Assembly: GCF_900156165.1 (NCBI RefSeq)
Contig: NZ_FTMY01000001.1
Coordinates: 124,001 to 188,000, forward strand
Source of the DNA: Pseudacidovorax sp. RU35E
Lineage (GTDB): Bacteria; Pseudomonadota; Gammaproteobacteria; Burkholderiales; Burkholderiaceae_C
Length of the DNA: 64,000 nt
Direction: 5' to 3'
The notes under the pieces are model-generated. The model was given only the letters and a program-made list of their open reading frames with translations, did no database searches and was not told the DNA's origin. Position 1 is the first letter of the stretch, and each line of letters opens with the position of its first letter. Positions 7,310-15,292 of the stretch are shown piece by piece. Both the position numbers and the translations under genes were made by a program.

Positions 7310-8266
7310 TCATTGCACTTCGATCTGGGCGATCTCGACGTAGCCCTTCCATTTCTCGCGCTCCTCGCGCTCGAAGTCGGCCAGCTGCTTCAGGCTCACG
7401 CGGGCGGGTGCGAAGGCGAAACCCTCCAGCCGACTGCGGATCGGGTCGGTGGTCACGGCCTCGTTGATCAGCGCGTTGAGCCGCTGCTGCACGTCCACCG
7501 GCGTGGCGGCTGGCACCGCGATGCCGAGGAAGCCGCCGCGGATGGTGAAGTTGGGGTAGGTCTCGGCAATCAGTGGCACATCGGGATAGCGCTTGAGCCG
7601 CGTGTCCGAATGCGCAGCCAGCGCACGCAGCTGGTTGGCCGCCACGAAGGAGTCGCCCGCGACCGTATCCGTGAACACCACCTGCGTCTGCCCGGCGATG
7701 AGTTCGGTCATGGCCTGGCTGACCTGCTTGTAGGGAATGGCGGCCAGCTCGATGCCGGCTTCGTGCGCGAACAGCGCCGCCGTGACCTTGGACGTGGCGT
7801 TGAAGTGGCCGTAGTTGATGCGACCGGGCGCGGCCTTGGCCGCGGCCACGAAGTCCTTCAGCGTCTTCCAGGGCGCGTCGGGCCGCACCAGCATGTAGGT
7901 GGAGCCGGGCCCGAAGGAACCGACGAGCCGGAAGTCGCGCGCCGGGTCGTAGGGCAGCTTGCGGAACAGGCTGGGGTTCGCCAGGTGCGTCGACGTGGTG
8001 GCCAGCAGCAGCACCGAACCGTCGGCCGGCGCAATGCGCGCCGCTTCCACGCCGATGATGCCGTTGCCGCCGGCGCGGTTGTCCACCACCACGTTCCGGC
8101 CGGTCTTCCTGGTGATGAATTCGGCCAGCATGCGGGCCGAGATGTCGCCCGAGCCGCCGGGGCCGAAGGGCACGATGATCTGGATCGGCTTGCTGTCCTG
8201 CGCCCAGGCTGGCACGGCGGCAAAGGGCAGGGCGGCCGCCGCACTGAGAAGGCTGCGTCGTTTCAT
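7310..8266 (-). CDS. Bug-type periplasmic substrate-binding protein (TTT family)
   Basis: 318 residues from the ATG at 8266, where MKRRSLLSAAAALPFAAVPAWAQ forms the signal peptide. The mature part shows the family's first strand and ligand loop (PIQIIVPFGPGGSGD), the VVDNRAGGNG turn and the later DVPLIAET segment. Bug proteins bind carboxylates or other small acids in the periplasm; no TctA or TctB membrane genes are near. Its place between a CoA-transferase gene and a crotonase-family gene suggests it captures the acid that this operon degrades. The frame is open far upstream, but that part lies over the CoA-transferase. Confidence 0.9.
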   Translation of the reverse strand: MKRRSLLSAAAALPFAAVPAWAQDSKPIQIIVPFGPGGSGDISARMLAEFITRKTGRNVVVDNRAGGNGIIGVEAARIAPADGSVLLLATTSTHLANPSLFRKLPYDPARDFRLVGSFGPGSTYMLVRPDAPWKTLKDFVAAAKAAPGRINYGHFNATSKVTAALFAHEAGIELAAIPYKQVSQAMTELIAGQTQVVFTDTVAGDSFVAANQLRALAAHSDTRLKRYPDVPLIAETYPNFTIRGGFLGIAVPAATPVDVQQRLNALINEAVTTDPIRSRLEGFAFAPARVSLKQLADFEREEREKWKGYVEIAQIEVQ

Positions 8267-8306
8267 GGCTGTGTTGTCTCCGGTTGTTGTCGTGGAAGCT
8301 GGCCGT

Positions 8307-9476
8307 TCAGGGCGCAAGCCCTGGGCAGTAGTCATGGGTGTGCTCGCCGATGGCCGGCGCGCGGTGGCGCACAGCGGGCCGTTCGCCGTCGAAGGACAGC
8401 GGCAGGCCGACGATGCGCAGCTCTTCCTGCGGCACCGTCTGCAGGATGCCCAGGGCCTCCGTGTGCGGATCGGCCAGCACCTGGGCAAAGTCCTGGATCG
8501 GCGCGCAGGGAATGCCCGCGGCTTCCAGGGCGTCGATCCAGTGCTGGCTGGGCTGGCCGCGGAAGACGGTCTCCAGTTCGGGCAACAACTCGGCCTTGTG
8601 CTGCACGCGCAGCGCGTTGCTGGCGTAGCGTGCGTCGGTGGCCCATTCCGGATGGCCCGCCACGCGGGCCAGCTTGGCGAAGAGCCGGTCGTTGGCCGCC
8701 GCCACCACCACCTCGCCGTCGGCGGTGGGCAGCGCCTGGAACACCACCACATTGGGGTTGCCGCTGCGATGGCGCGCCGGCTGCCGGCCCGTGGCGTGGT
8801 AGCCGGCCATCATCACCTGCAGCCAGCCGAGGGCCGTCTCGAACAGCGAGGCGTCCACGGTGCAGCCTTCGCCCGTCGACTGGCGCCGCATCAGGGCGGC
8901 GAGGCAACCCAGGGCTGCCCACAGTCCGGTGCCCAGGTCCAGCACCTGCATGCCCACCCGCGAGGGTGGCGCCGACTCGGGCCCATTGATGCTGAAGATG
9001 CCGGAGAAGGCCTGCACCATGGGCTCGTAGCCGGGCGCCAAGCTGCGCGGACCCTTGTGGCCGAAGGCCCAGAGCGAGCAATAGACGAGGCGCGGGTTGA
9101 GCGCCCGCATGGCTTCGGCACCGAGGCCCAGGGCCTCCAGTGCGCCGGGGCGCATGTTCTGCACCAGCACATCGGCCTCGCGCACCAGCCCTTCGAGCAC
9201 GGCGACGTGCTCGGGGTCCTTGAGGTCCAGGGCCAGGCTCTTCTTGCCGTGGTTCATGGCCTGGAAGGTGGTCGCGGTGCCGCGCCAGAAGGGCGGGCCC
9301 CAGCCGCGGGCATCGTCGCCGGTGCCGGGGCGCTCGATCTTGAGCACCTCGGCGCCGAGGGTCGAAAGGATCTCGCTGGCGTAGGGGCCGGCGATGTTCT
9401 GGCCGATCTCGATCACCTTGATGCCGGCCAGCGGCGCGGTGGCGGAAAGGCTGTGCAATGCAGCGTTGGATGTCAT
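8307..9476 (-). CDS. Family III CoA-transferase (CaiB/BaiF)
   Basis: 389 residues from the ATG at 9476. The N-terminal Rossmann-like block (GIKVIEIGQNIAGPYASEIL ... AEVLKIERPG) and the NMRPGALEALGLG segment are diagnostic. In the region carrying the covalent Asp of formyl-CoA transferase the sequence reads VDASLFE, with Glu at that position. It would move CoA from a donor such as succinyl-CoA to a carboxylic acid, activating it without ATP. It lies 13 bases after the 9490-10314 crotonase-like gene and 40 bases before the Bug gene, so the four genes read as one unit. Confidence 0.9.
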   Translation of the reverse strand: MTSNAALHSLSATAPLAGIKVIEIGQNIAGPYASEILSTLGAEVLKIERPGTGDDARGWGPPFWRGTATTFQAMNHGKKSLALDLKDPEHVAVLEGLVREADVLVQNMRPGALEALGLGAEAMRALNPRLVYCSLWAFGHKGPRSLAPGYEPMVQAFSGIFSINGPESAPPSRVGMQVLDLGTGLWAALGCLAALMRRQSTGEGCTVDASLFETALGWLQVMMAGYHATGRQPARHRSGNPNVVVFQALPTADGEVVVAAANDRLFAKLARVAGHPEWATDARYASNALRVQHKAELLPELETVFRGQPSQHWIDALEAAGIPCAPIQDFAQVLADPHTEALGILQTVPQEELRIVGLPLSFDGERPAVRHRAPAIGEHTHDYCPGLAP

Positions 9477-9489
9477 GGGCTGGTCGGGC

Positions 9490-10314
9490 CTAGCGGCCGG
9501 TGAATCGGGGGGCGCGCTTCTCGACGAAGTGCCGCACGCCCTCCTGGAAATCCTCGGTGCCGCGGCAGGCGGCGATCTCGCGGTCGGCGATGCGCGTGGC
9601 TTCGCCCAGCGTCTGGTAGCGCGCCTCGCGCAGCTGCTGCTTGATGAGGCGCACTGCGCGCGGTGAGGTGGCGGCCGCGATCTCGCGGGCCCGCGTAAGC
9701 ACGTCGGACATGAAGTCCTCGGCCGGCAGGCATTGCGCCAGGCCCATGCGCTCGGCCTCATCGCCGGTGAACGTGCGACCCGTGATCAGCAGCTCGGCCG
9801 CCTGCATGGGTCCGATGAGCCGGGGCAGCAGCCATGCGGTGCCGTGTTCGGCCACCAGGCCGCGGCGCGCATAGGGAAAGCTCAGCTTGGCGCCAGGCAC
9901 CACATAGCGCAGGTCGCAGTGCAGCGTGAGGCACAGCCCCACGCCTGACGCGGCACCGTTGATGGCGGCGATAAGGGGCTTGTCCACGTAGCCGAGGTAG
10001 CCGTAGCGTTGTGCGGCATCGGCATCGGCATCGCTCGGGTCGCCGGCATCGGCCCCGACCGCAGCGCCTTGGGCGTCTGCGCTGCGCGCCTGCAGGACGG
10101 CCATGTCCATGCCGGCGCAGAAGGCGCGGCCGGCGCCGGTCAGGACGATGCAGCGCACCTGGACATCCGCCTCGGCCTGCGCGATGCGCTGGCGCAGCTG
10201 CGTCTCCAGCTGCGGTGTCCACGCATTCATGCGGTCCGGGCGGTGGATCGTGAGCACGGCGACGCCGTCGGCCACCGCATAGCCCAGCTCGTCGCTGTCG
10301 GGTTCTGTCTGCAA
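9490..10314 (-). CDS. Enoyl-CoA hydratase/isomerase-family protein, first gene of operon
   Basis: 274-residue crotonase-fold protein: FCAGMDM and INGAASGVGLCL make the oxyanion hole. The usual hydratase glutamates seem absent (Cys in VGLCL, Tyr in FPYARRG), while a RGLVAEHGTAW segment common in related isomerase-like members is present. An Asp/Ala-rich insert (about residues 80-105, AGDPSDADADAAQ) precedes the substrate loop and is unusual. It is divergent from the IclR gene across a 91-base gap holding a perfect 17-base palindrome, so control by that regulator is likely. Confidence 0.82.
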   Translation of the reverse strand: MQTEPDSDELGYAVADGVAVLTIHRPDRMNAWTPQLETQLRQRIAQAEADVQVRCIVLTGAGRAFCAGMDMAVLQARSADAQGAAVGADAGDPSDADADAAQRYGYLGYVDKPLIAAINGAASGVGLCLTLHCDLRYVVPGAKLSFPYARRGLVAEHGTAWLLPRLIGPMQAAELLITGRTFTGDEAERMGLAQCLPAEDFMSDVLTRAREIAAATSPRAVRLIKQQLREARYQTLGEATRIADREIAACRGTEDFQEGVRHFVEKRAPRFTGR

Positions 10315-10383
10315 GGGATCTGTCTCCTGCCCGTCGCATCGGGCTGCCGCCAGTATTCAGCCGATACGCTGTGCTGCCCAGCC

Positions 10384-10404
10384 TAAAATTTCGGTCACCG
10401 AAAT
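10384..10404 (+). promoter_or_regulatory. -10 box and perfect 17-base palindrome before the IclR gene
   Basis: ATTTCGGTCACCGAAAT (10388-10404) is a perfect palindrome around one central base. It ends one base before the IclR start codon, and a good -10 hexamer TAAAAT (10384-10389) runs into it. No Shine-Dalgarno sequence separates them from the ATG. The position suits autorepression by IclR and control of the divergent crotonase operon; the regulator assignment is inferred from position. Confidence 0.65.
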
Positions 10405-10405
10405 C

Positions 10406-11224
10406 ATGACCAAGGCCGACCCTTCTCGCCCATCCTCCACCCGCGCGTTGACGCAGGCGCGTCAGACCTTCGTGCGCAGCACGGCAGGCAGTCAGTCGCT
10501 GGAGAGGGGATTGGCGTTGCTGCGTGCTTTCCGCCACGGCACCGCCTTGCTGACCAATGCCGAACTGGCCGACCGCGCCGGACTGCCGCGGCCGACGGTC
10601 AGCCGTCTCACACGTTCGCTGGTGGATGCAGGCTTCCTGCACTACGACGTGGCCCTCAAGGGCTACCGGCTGGCGCCCGCCTGCCTGAGCCTGGCGCTCG
10701 CCTACCGCAGCAGCGAGCCGGTGCTCGAGCGTGCGCTGCCGCTCATGCGCGAGCTGGCCGAAGGGCGCCGCGTCAACGTAGGGCTGGCCGTGGCGGACCA
10801 ATCGGAGATGGTCTACCTCGACTCGGTGCGCTTCAGCCGGCTCGGCATCTTCCGGCGGTTGATGCCTGGCTCCCGCATCCCCATCGCGCCGACCTCCCTC
10901 GGCTGCGCCTGGCTGGCGGGGCTGCCGGCGCAGCCGCAGCGGGCATTGTTGGCGCGTCTGAAGACGGAGCATGGCAAGGCCTGGCCTGCGCTGCAGCGTC
11001 AGGTGATGCAGTGTCTGCAGGACGTTCGATCGCTCGGCTTCTGCCATGCACAGTGGGCGGCTGGAATGGCCGCCGTGGCCGCGCCGTTACGGCCTCACGG
11101 CGGGGCACTCTATGCATTGAATGTGAGCTTCCCGGTCACGGGAAATGAGGACGCACAGGCAGTGACGGTACACGCCGAGCTGCTGCTGTCGCTGCGCCGG
11201 GCCCTGCTCTTGGCACTCGACTGA
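10406..11224 (+). CDS. IclR-family transcriptional regulator
   Basis: 272 residues. The N-terminal winged helix is seen in SQSLERGLALLRAF and LTNAELADRAGLPRPTVSRLTRSLVDAGFL (about residues 30-85), followed by the IclR effector-binding domain. It diverges from the crotonase/CoA-transferase/Bug operon and probably controls it in response to the acid or its CoA ester. The start codon directly follows a perfect palindrome and has no ribosome-binding site, so a very short or leaderless transcript is likely. A 10-base inverted repeat lies 12 bases after the stop. Confidence 0.9.
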   Translation: MTKADPSRPSSTRALTQARQTFVRSTAGSQSLERGLALLRAFRHGTALLTNAELADRAGLPRPTVSRLTRSLVDAGFLHYDVALKGYRLAPACLSLALAYRSSEPVLERALPLMRELAEGRRVNVGLAVADQSEMVYLDSVRFSRLGIFRRLMPGSRIPIAPTSLGCAWLAGLPAQPQRALLARLKTEHGKAWPALQRQVMQCLQDVRSLGFCHAQWAAGMAAVAAPLRPHGGALYALNVSFPVTGNEDAQAVTVHAELLLSLRRALLLALD

Positions 11225-11236
11225 GAGTTGACGCGA

Positions 11237-11351
11237 ACGGGCGCCCGGGCCGAGCGAGGAGCGGACTTCCAAGGCCATGGGCGCCCGTCCGACAACGGCC
11301 TGCTCGCACAGGCGCAGCCTTGGAAGGCCCCGCCTGCCAACGTCTGGCAGG
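11237..11351. repeat. Cluster of three perfect inverted repeats before the copper-storage gene
   Basis: The 153-base gap between IclR and the cysteine-rich gene holds three inverted repeats: ACGGGCGCCC (11237-11246) with its complement at 11279-11288; CTTCCAAGG (11266-11274) with its complement at 11318-11326; and a tight hairpin CCTGCCA/TGGCAGG (11333-11351, 5-base loop). The first two interlock, so their hairpins are mutually exclusive. They could form a structured leader for the downstream gene or end the IclR transcript. Confidence 0.5.
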
Positions 11352-11377
11352 TGCTTCAGCCCAGAAGGAAAGCTTCC

Positions 11378-11707
11378 ATGACCGATCTTCAATACAGGGA
11401 TTGCATCGACGCGTGCAACGCGTGTGCCGTGGCCTGCAGCCACTGCGCCGCCGCCTGTCTGCAGGAGTCCGATCCCGGCGCCATGGCTGGCTGCATCCGT
11501 CTTGACATGGATTGCGCGGCCGTGTGTCAACTGGCAGCGGCAGCGCTCGCCCGCGGCAGCGACCATGCCGGTGCCATCTGCGACCTGTGCGCACGCATCT
11601 GCGAGGCCTGTGCGGCCGAGTGCGCGCAGCACGACATGGCCCACTGCCAAGCCTGCGCGAAGGCCTGCCGCGACTGTGCCCAGGCCTGCCAGTCCATGGC
11701 GGCCTGA
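11378..11707 (+). CDS. Cys-rich four-helix-bundle copper-storage protein (Csp3-like, DUF326)
   Basis: 109 residues with 19 cysteines, spaced CxxC or CxxxC along four helices (for example C9, C13, C16, C20, C23, C27 and C90, C93, C97, C100, C104). This is the pattern of Csp copper-storage proteins, whose helical bundle is lined with Cys and filled with Cu(I). There is no signal peptide, which points to the cytosolic Csp3 type. The start is the ATG 7 bases after AAGGAA. It ends 11 bases from the convergent metal ATPase gene and is near, but not in, the copper cluster. Confidence 0.9.
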   Translation: MTDLQYRDCIDACNACAVACSHCAAACLQESDPGAMAGCIRLDMDCAAVCQLAAAALARGSDHAGAICDLCARICEACAAECAQHDMAHCQACAKACRDCAQACQSMAA

Positions 11708-11718
11708 GGCATCACGCG

Positions 11719-13887
11719 TCAGCGGCGCGGCAGACCGCGAAGCATGCGCAGCCCGTTGGCCACCACCAGCAGGCTTGCGCCCATGTCGGCGAACACGGCC
11801 ATCCACATGGTGGCCTGGCCTGTGATGGCCAGGGCGAAGAACACCGCCTTGATGCCCAGCGCCAGCGTGATGTTCTGCCACAGCAGCGCGTGAGTGCGGC
11901 GCGACAGCGCCACGGTGTCGGCGATGCGGCCCAGGTCGTCGTTCATGATGACGACGTCGGCCGTCTCCATGGCGACGTCCGTACCGGCGGCGCCCATGGC
12001 GAAGCCGATGTCGGACTGGGCCATCGCGGGCGCGTCGTTGATGCCGTCGCCCGCCATGGCCGTGGCGCCATGGCGCTGCTGCAGGTCGCGGATGGCGGCC
12101 AGCTTGTCCTGCGGCAGCAGTCCGCCGCGCGCGTCCGTGATGCCGACCTGATCGGCCACGGCCCGGGCAGTGCTGGGGTTGTCGCCGGTCAGCATGACGG
12201 GGGTCACGCCCAGCCGCTGCAGGCGTGCGACGGCCTCTTGCGAGCCGGTCTTGAGCGTGTCGGCCACTGCAAAGATGCCGAGCACCGCATGTGCGTCGGC
12301 CAGCAGCGTCAGCGTGCGGCCCTGGGCCTCATGCTCGGCCAACAGCGATTCCAGTGCGGGACTGCACAGCCCCTGCTCCTCGATCAGGCGATGGTTCGCC
12401 AGCACCAGGGCCTGTCCTTCGACCGTGCCACGGACACCGCGGCCTGCGAGGGCTTCGAAGTCCCGTACATCCGGCGCCTCCGTGTGCGCCACCAAGCCCT
12501 TCGCGATGGCCAGCGAGACCGGGTGGTCTGATCGGCCCGCGAGCGCGGCGGCAGCGCGCTCGACGCGGTCCGGCTCCGCATCGCCCCAGGCCTGCCAGTG
12601 CACCAGCACGGGCTTGCCCTGGGTGAGGGTGCCGGTCTTGTCCAGCGCAATGGCCTTGAGCCGCCGCGCGCCTTCGAGGTGCGTGCCGCCCTTGATGAGG
12701 ATGCCGCGGCGCGCGGCCGCCGTCAGGCCGCTGACCACCGTCACCGGCGTGGAGATGACCAGTGCGCACGGGCAGGCGATGACCAGCAGCACCAGTGCCT
12801 TGTAGATCGCATCCAACCAGGCCCAGTCCAGCAGCAGCGGCGGCAGCATGGCCACGGCCACGGCGGCGATGAACACTGCGGGCGTGTAGATGGTCGCGAA
12901 GCGTTCGACGAAGCGCTGCGTGGGTGCGCGCGACTCCTGCGCCTTTTCCACCGCGTCGATGATCCGGTCCAGCGTGGTCTGCCCTGCCACCGCGGTCACA
13001 CGCACCTGCAACTCGCCACCCTGGTTGACGGTGGCGGCGTACACCGGGTCGCCCACGGTCTTGTCGACCGGGATGCTTTCACCGGTCACGCTTGCCTGGT
13101 CGACGGTGCTGCGGCCGGCGCTCACCCTGCCGTCCAGCGGCACCCGTTCGCCGGGGCGGATACGCACGATGGCGTCCAGGGCCACGCTCGAGGCGGGCAC
13201 CCGCTGCCAGCTGCCATCGGCAGCCTGTACCTCGGCCTCGTCGGGCGCCAGGGCCATGAGGCCCGAGATGGCGTTGCGCGCGCGGTCCGCCGCCTTGTGC
13301 TCGATCAGCTCAGCCAGTGCATACAGGGCCATCACCATGGCCGCCTCGGGCCACTGGCCGATGAGGAAGGCGCCCGTCACGGCCACGGCCATGAGCGTGT
13401 CGATGCCCAGACGCCCCCGCATCAGGGCGCGCATGCCGCTCAGGTAGATGCCGGTTCCGGCCAGTGCGATGGCCACCGCTGCCAGCGCCATGCCGACTGC
13501 CCGCCAGGCCAGGGCGTCGGGCAGCAGCAGGTGGCTCAGTTCGGCCGCGATGGCGACGCCCAGGGCGGCGGCGATGCGGGCAGGACCGGGCAGCGGGCCG
13601 TGGTCATGCCCGTCGGCGGCTTCGTGCGCGTGCGCGTGCCCGCCCTCACCGCCGTTGTCGTGCGCATGGCCATCGCCGTGCCCGTGATCGGCGTGGCCGT
13701 GGGCCGGGGATGCTGTGGCAACCGCAGGCGTGGAGGTGCTGCAGCCGCAGCCGGTACCGCAGCCCGTGGCGACGCGCAGTGTGCGCGGCGCCAAAGCGTG
13801 GGCGGCCGGCTTGCTGGCGTGGCTGTGGGGCGTGTCGTGGCGGTGTGCCTGCTCGGCGGCGACGGAGGGGGAAGGGCGGCTCGTCAT
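11719..13887 (-). CDS. P1B-type heavy-metal ATPase (Zn/Cd/Pb exporter type)
   Basis: 722 residues from the ATG at 13887. Landmarks: TGES (268-271), the CPC metal-site motif in transmembrane helix 6 (372-374), DKTGTLT with phosphorylated Asp416, and the SDHP nucleotide motif. The last helices read NITLALGIKAVFFAL and MGASLLVVANG, as in ZntA/CadA. The N-terminus lacks a clear HMA domain; instead it has a GCGTGCGCS cysteine patch (42-50) and a long His-rich stretch (about 63-96). It exports divalent soft metals from the cytoplasm. It is divergent from a MerR-family gene, with a MerR-type promoter between them. Confidence 0.92.
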   Translation of the reverse strand: MTSRPSPSVAAEQAHRHDTPHSHASKPAAHALAPRTLRVATGCGTGCGCSTSTPAVATASPAHGHADHGHGDGHAHDNGGEGGHAHAHEAADGHDHGPLPGPARIAAALGVAIAAELSHLLLPDALAWRAVGMALAAVAIALAGTGIYLSGMRALMRGRLGIDTLMAVAVTGAFLIGQWPEAAMVMALYALAELIEHKAADRARNAISGLMALAPDEAEVQAADGSWQRVPASSVALDAIVRIRPGERVPLDGRVSAGRSTVDQASVTGESIPVDKTVGDPVYAATVNQGGELQVRVTAVAGQTTLDRIIDAVEKAQESRAPTQRFVERFATIYTPAVFIAAVAVAMLPPLLLDWAWLDAIYKALVLLVIACPCALVISTPVTVVSGLTAAARRGILIKGGTHLEGARRLKAIALDKTGTLTQGKPVLVHWQAWGDAEPDRVERAAAALAGRSDHPVSLAIAKGLVAHTEAPDVRDFEALAGRGVRGTVEGQALVLANHRLIEEQGLCSPALESLLAEHEAQGRTLTLLADAHAVLGIFAVADTLKTGSQEAVARLQRLGVTPVMLTGDNPSTARAVADQVGITDARGGLLPQDKLAAIRDLQQRHGATAMAGDGINDAPAMAQSDIGFAMGAAGTDVAMETADVVIMNDDLGRIADTVALSRRTHALLWQNITLALGIKAVFFALAITGQATMWMAVFADMGASLLVVANGLRMLRGLPRR

Positions 13888-13910
13888 CAGGTTTTCGCTT
13901 TCGTGCCAGC

Positions 13911-13941
13911 ATTGAAAACCTTCAAGCCACTTCAAGGTCAA
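13911..13941 (-). promoter_or_regulatory. MerR-type promoter with 21-base dyad for the metal ATPase
   Basis: On the minus strand TTGACC (13941-13936) and TTCAAT (13916-13911) are separated by 19 bases, the over-long spacer that MerR-family activators correct. The spacer is filled by ACCTTCAAGCCACTTCAAGGT (13918-13938), a dyad with one mismatch per arm, like the CadR, PbrR and ZntR operators. The -35 box is 2 bases from the MerR start codon, so the regulator probably also represses itself. Confidence 0.8.
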
Positions 13942-13943
13942 GC

Positions 13944-14408
13944 ATGCCTTCCGCAAGCCCCCACCTGCGCATCGGCGAAGCTGCCGGCCGTTCGGGCGTC
14001 AGTGCCGCCAACATCCGCTACTACGAGAAGGAAGGCCTGCTCGGCACGGAGCAGCGGGCCGAGAACGGCTACCGCCTGTACAGCGCGGACGATGTGCACC
14101 GACTGCGCTTCATCCGCATGTGCCGGGCCATGGACATGTCACTGGACGAGGTACGGGGCCTGCTGTCGCTCGACCTGCGCAGCAAGGCCGACTGCAGTGC
14201 GGCCTGCGACGTGCTCAACGCGCACTTGGGCCATGTGCGTGAACGCATCGCGGAGCTTCGCGTGCTGGAGCGGGACCTGCAGACGCTGCGTGACCGCTGC
14301 GACGGGCAGGACAGTTACTGCCACACCATCGAGGCCCTGCATGCGCGGGCGGACGAACAAGCCGCCGACGCGGTCAGTCCGGGTGGCGCGCCGCGTCGCC
14401 ATGTGTGA
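13944..14408 (+). CDS. MerR-family metal regulator (CadR/PbrR-like)
   Basis: 154 residues. Helix-turn-helix and wing: LRIGEAAGRSGVSAANIRYYEKEGLL and ENGYRLYSADDVHRLRFI (residues 8-60). The effector region has Cys in ADCSAACDVL and in LRDRCDGQDSYCHTIEAL, matching the three-cysteine metal site of CadR and PbrR rather than the CueR site. It should activate the divergent Zn/Cd/Pb ATPase when Cd, Pb or Zn is in excess. The His-containing tail after residue 135 is variable in the family. Confidence 0.9.
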   Translation: MPSASPHLRIGEAAGRSGVSAANIRYYEKEGLLGTEQRAENGYRLYSADDVHRLRFIRMCRAMDMSLDEVRGLLSLDLRSKADCSAACDVLNAHLGHVRERIAELRVLERDLQTLRDRCDGQDSYCHTIEALHARADEQAADAVSPGGAPRRHV

Positions 14409-14481
14409 CGAGCAGGCCCGTAAGGCGGCCGGGACCGAAGCGCCGTCAGGGCCGGCGCCGCGCGGCCGGCCGAATCGCTGC

Positions 14482-14772
14482 TCAGTGCTTGTAGCCCACG
14501 CTCGACACGCTGGAAGCGGCCCGGGCGAAGGGCAGTCGCGTCAGTTCCGGTTCGACCCGCGCATCGACACGGGCGATGGTCGGCTCCGTGCGGCACAGTT
14601 CCGCCAGGCGACGGTCGGCCTCACGGCGGAGCGCCGAGATGCGGGCCATCGCCTCGGCCTTGGCCACCCGTCGCCCGCCCTGCGTGCTCTGCTGAAGCTG
14701 ATGGATCGCCTCGTACGAGTCGCGCTCCGCCTTCATCCAGGCAGCAAATCGGGGATCGGGGGTGTCGTTCAT
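14482..14772 (-). CDS. Small hypothetical protein with charged helices
   Basis: 96 residues from the ATG at 14772. The first 65 residues are strongly charged and helical (FAAWMKAERDSYEAIHQLQQ ... AMARISALRREADRRLAEL), suggesting a coiled coil. No signal peptide and no family that I recognise. The frame is open further upstream across GC-rich DNA, but the ATG at 14772 gives the only sensible N-terminus. It converges on the MerR gene and lies downstream of the SWIB gene on the same strand, separated by 194 bases. Confidence 0.5.
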   Translation of the reverse strand: MNDTPDPRFAAWMKAERDSYEAIHQLQQSTQGGRRVAKAEAMARISALRREADRRLAELCRTEPTIARVDARVEPELTRLPFARAASSVSSVGYKH

Positions 14773-14966
14773 GGTGGCTCGGGTTCCTCGGCGGCGCACG
14801 TCGTCGTGCAACATCGGCGCGCAGTCTGAGGGCGGGCTGCGCCGGGCCACGTAGGACAAGCCTTGGGGCGGGGGTAGGCCGACGCAGGGCGATGCGGCGC
14901 ACTGCGCTTCGCCCGTGGGAGCGGGGGGCCAAGGGCCGAGCACCTCGGCGCATCCCCCGCGGGGGT

Positions 14967-15218
14967 TCAGCTGAGGTGCTTGCCCACCAGGCCGGTCATC
15001 TCGAACATGGTGACCTCGTCCTTGCCCATGACCGCCTTCAGCTTGGCATCGCACAGGATGTTTCGCTTGTTGGCGGGGTTCTGCAGGTTGTGGGCCTTGA
15101 TGTAGTCCCAGACCAATTTGGTCACCTGGGTGCGCGGCTGCGGCGTCGAGCCGATGATCGCGGCCAGTTCGGCGCTGGGGGTCATGGGACGTGCAAAGCC
15201 GCTCTTCGTTTCTGCCAT
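14967..15218 (-). CDS. SWIB/MDM2-domain protein
   Basis: 83 residues from the ATG at 15218. Nearly the whole protein is a SWIB domain: MTPSAELAAIIG, QVTKLVWDYIKAHNLQNPANKRNI and a C-terminal MTGLVGKHL helix. SWIB domains are eukaryote-like but occur as small stand-alone proteins in Chlamydia and many beta-proteobacteria, where they are thought to bind DNA-associated proteins; the job is not known. A 74-base gap separates it from the DoxX gene upstream on the same strand. Confidence 0.9.
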   Translation of the reverse strand: MAETKSGFARPMTPSAELAAIIGSTPQPRTQVTKLVWDYIKAHNLQNPANKRNILCDAKLKAVMGKDEVTMFEMTGLVGKHLS

Positions 15219-15292
15219 TGGATTCCTTTGGAAAAGCGCAGAGTCTACGCAAGCCGGCTTGGGCAGCCCCTTGTGGGGCCGACCCGTGCGCT

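Noticed and set aside
12598-14829. 743-codon plus-strand frame antisense to the metal ATPase
   Set aside because: The ATPase motifs are unmistakable on the minus strand, and this frame also overlaps MerR out of frame.
14955-14966. CCCCCGCGGGGG next to the SWIB stop codon as a terminator
   Set aside because: A plain GC palindrome with no loop and no T tract.
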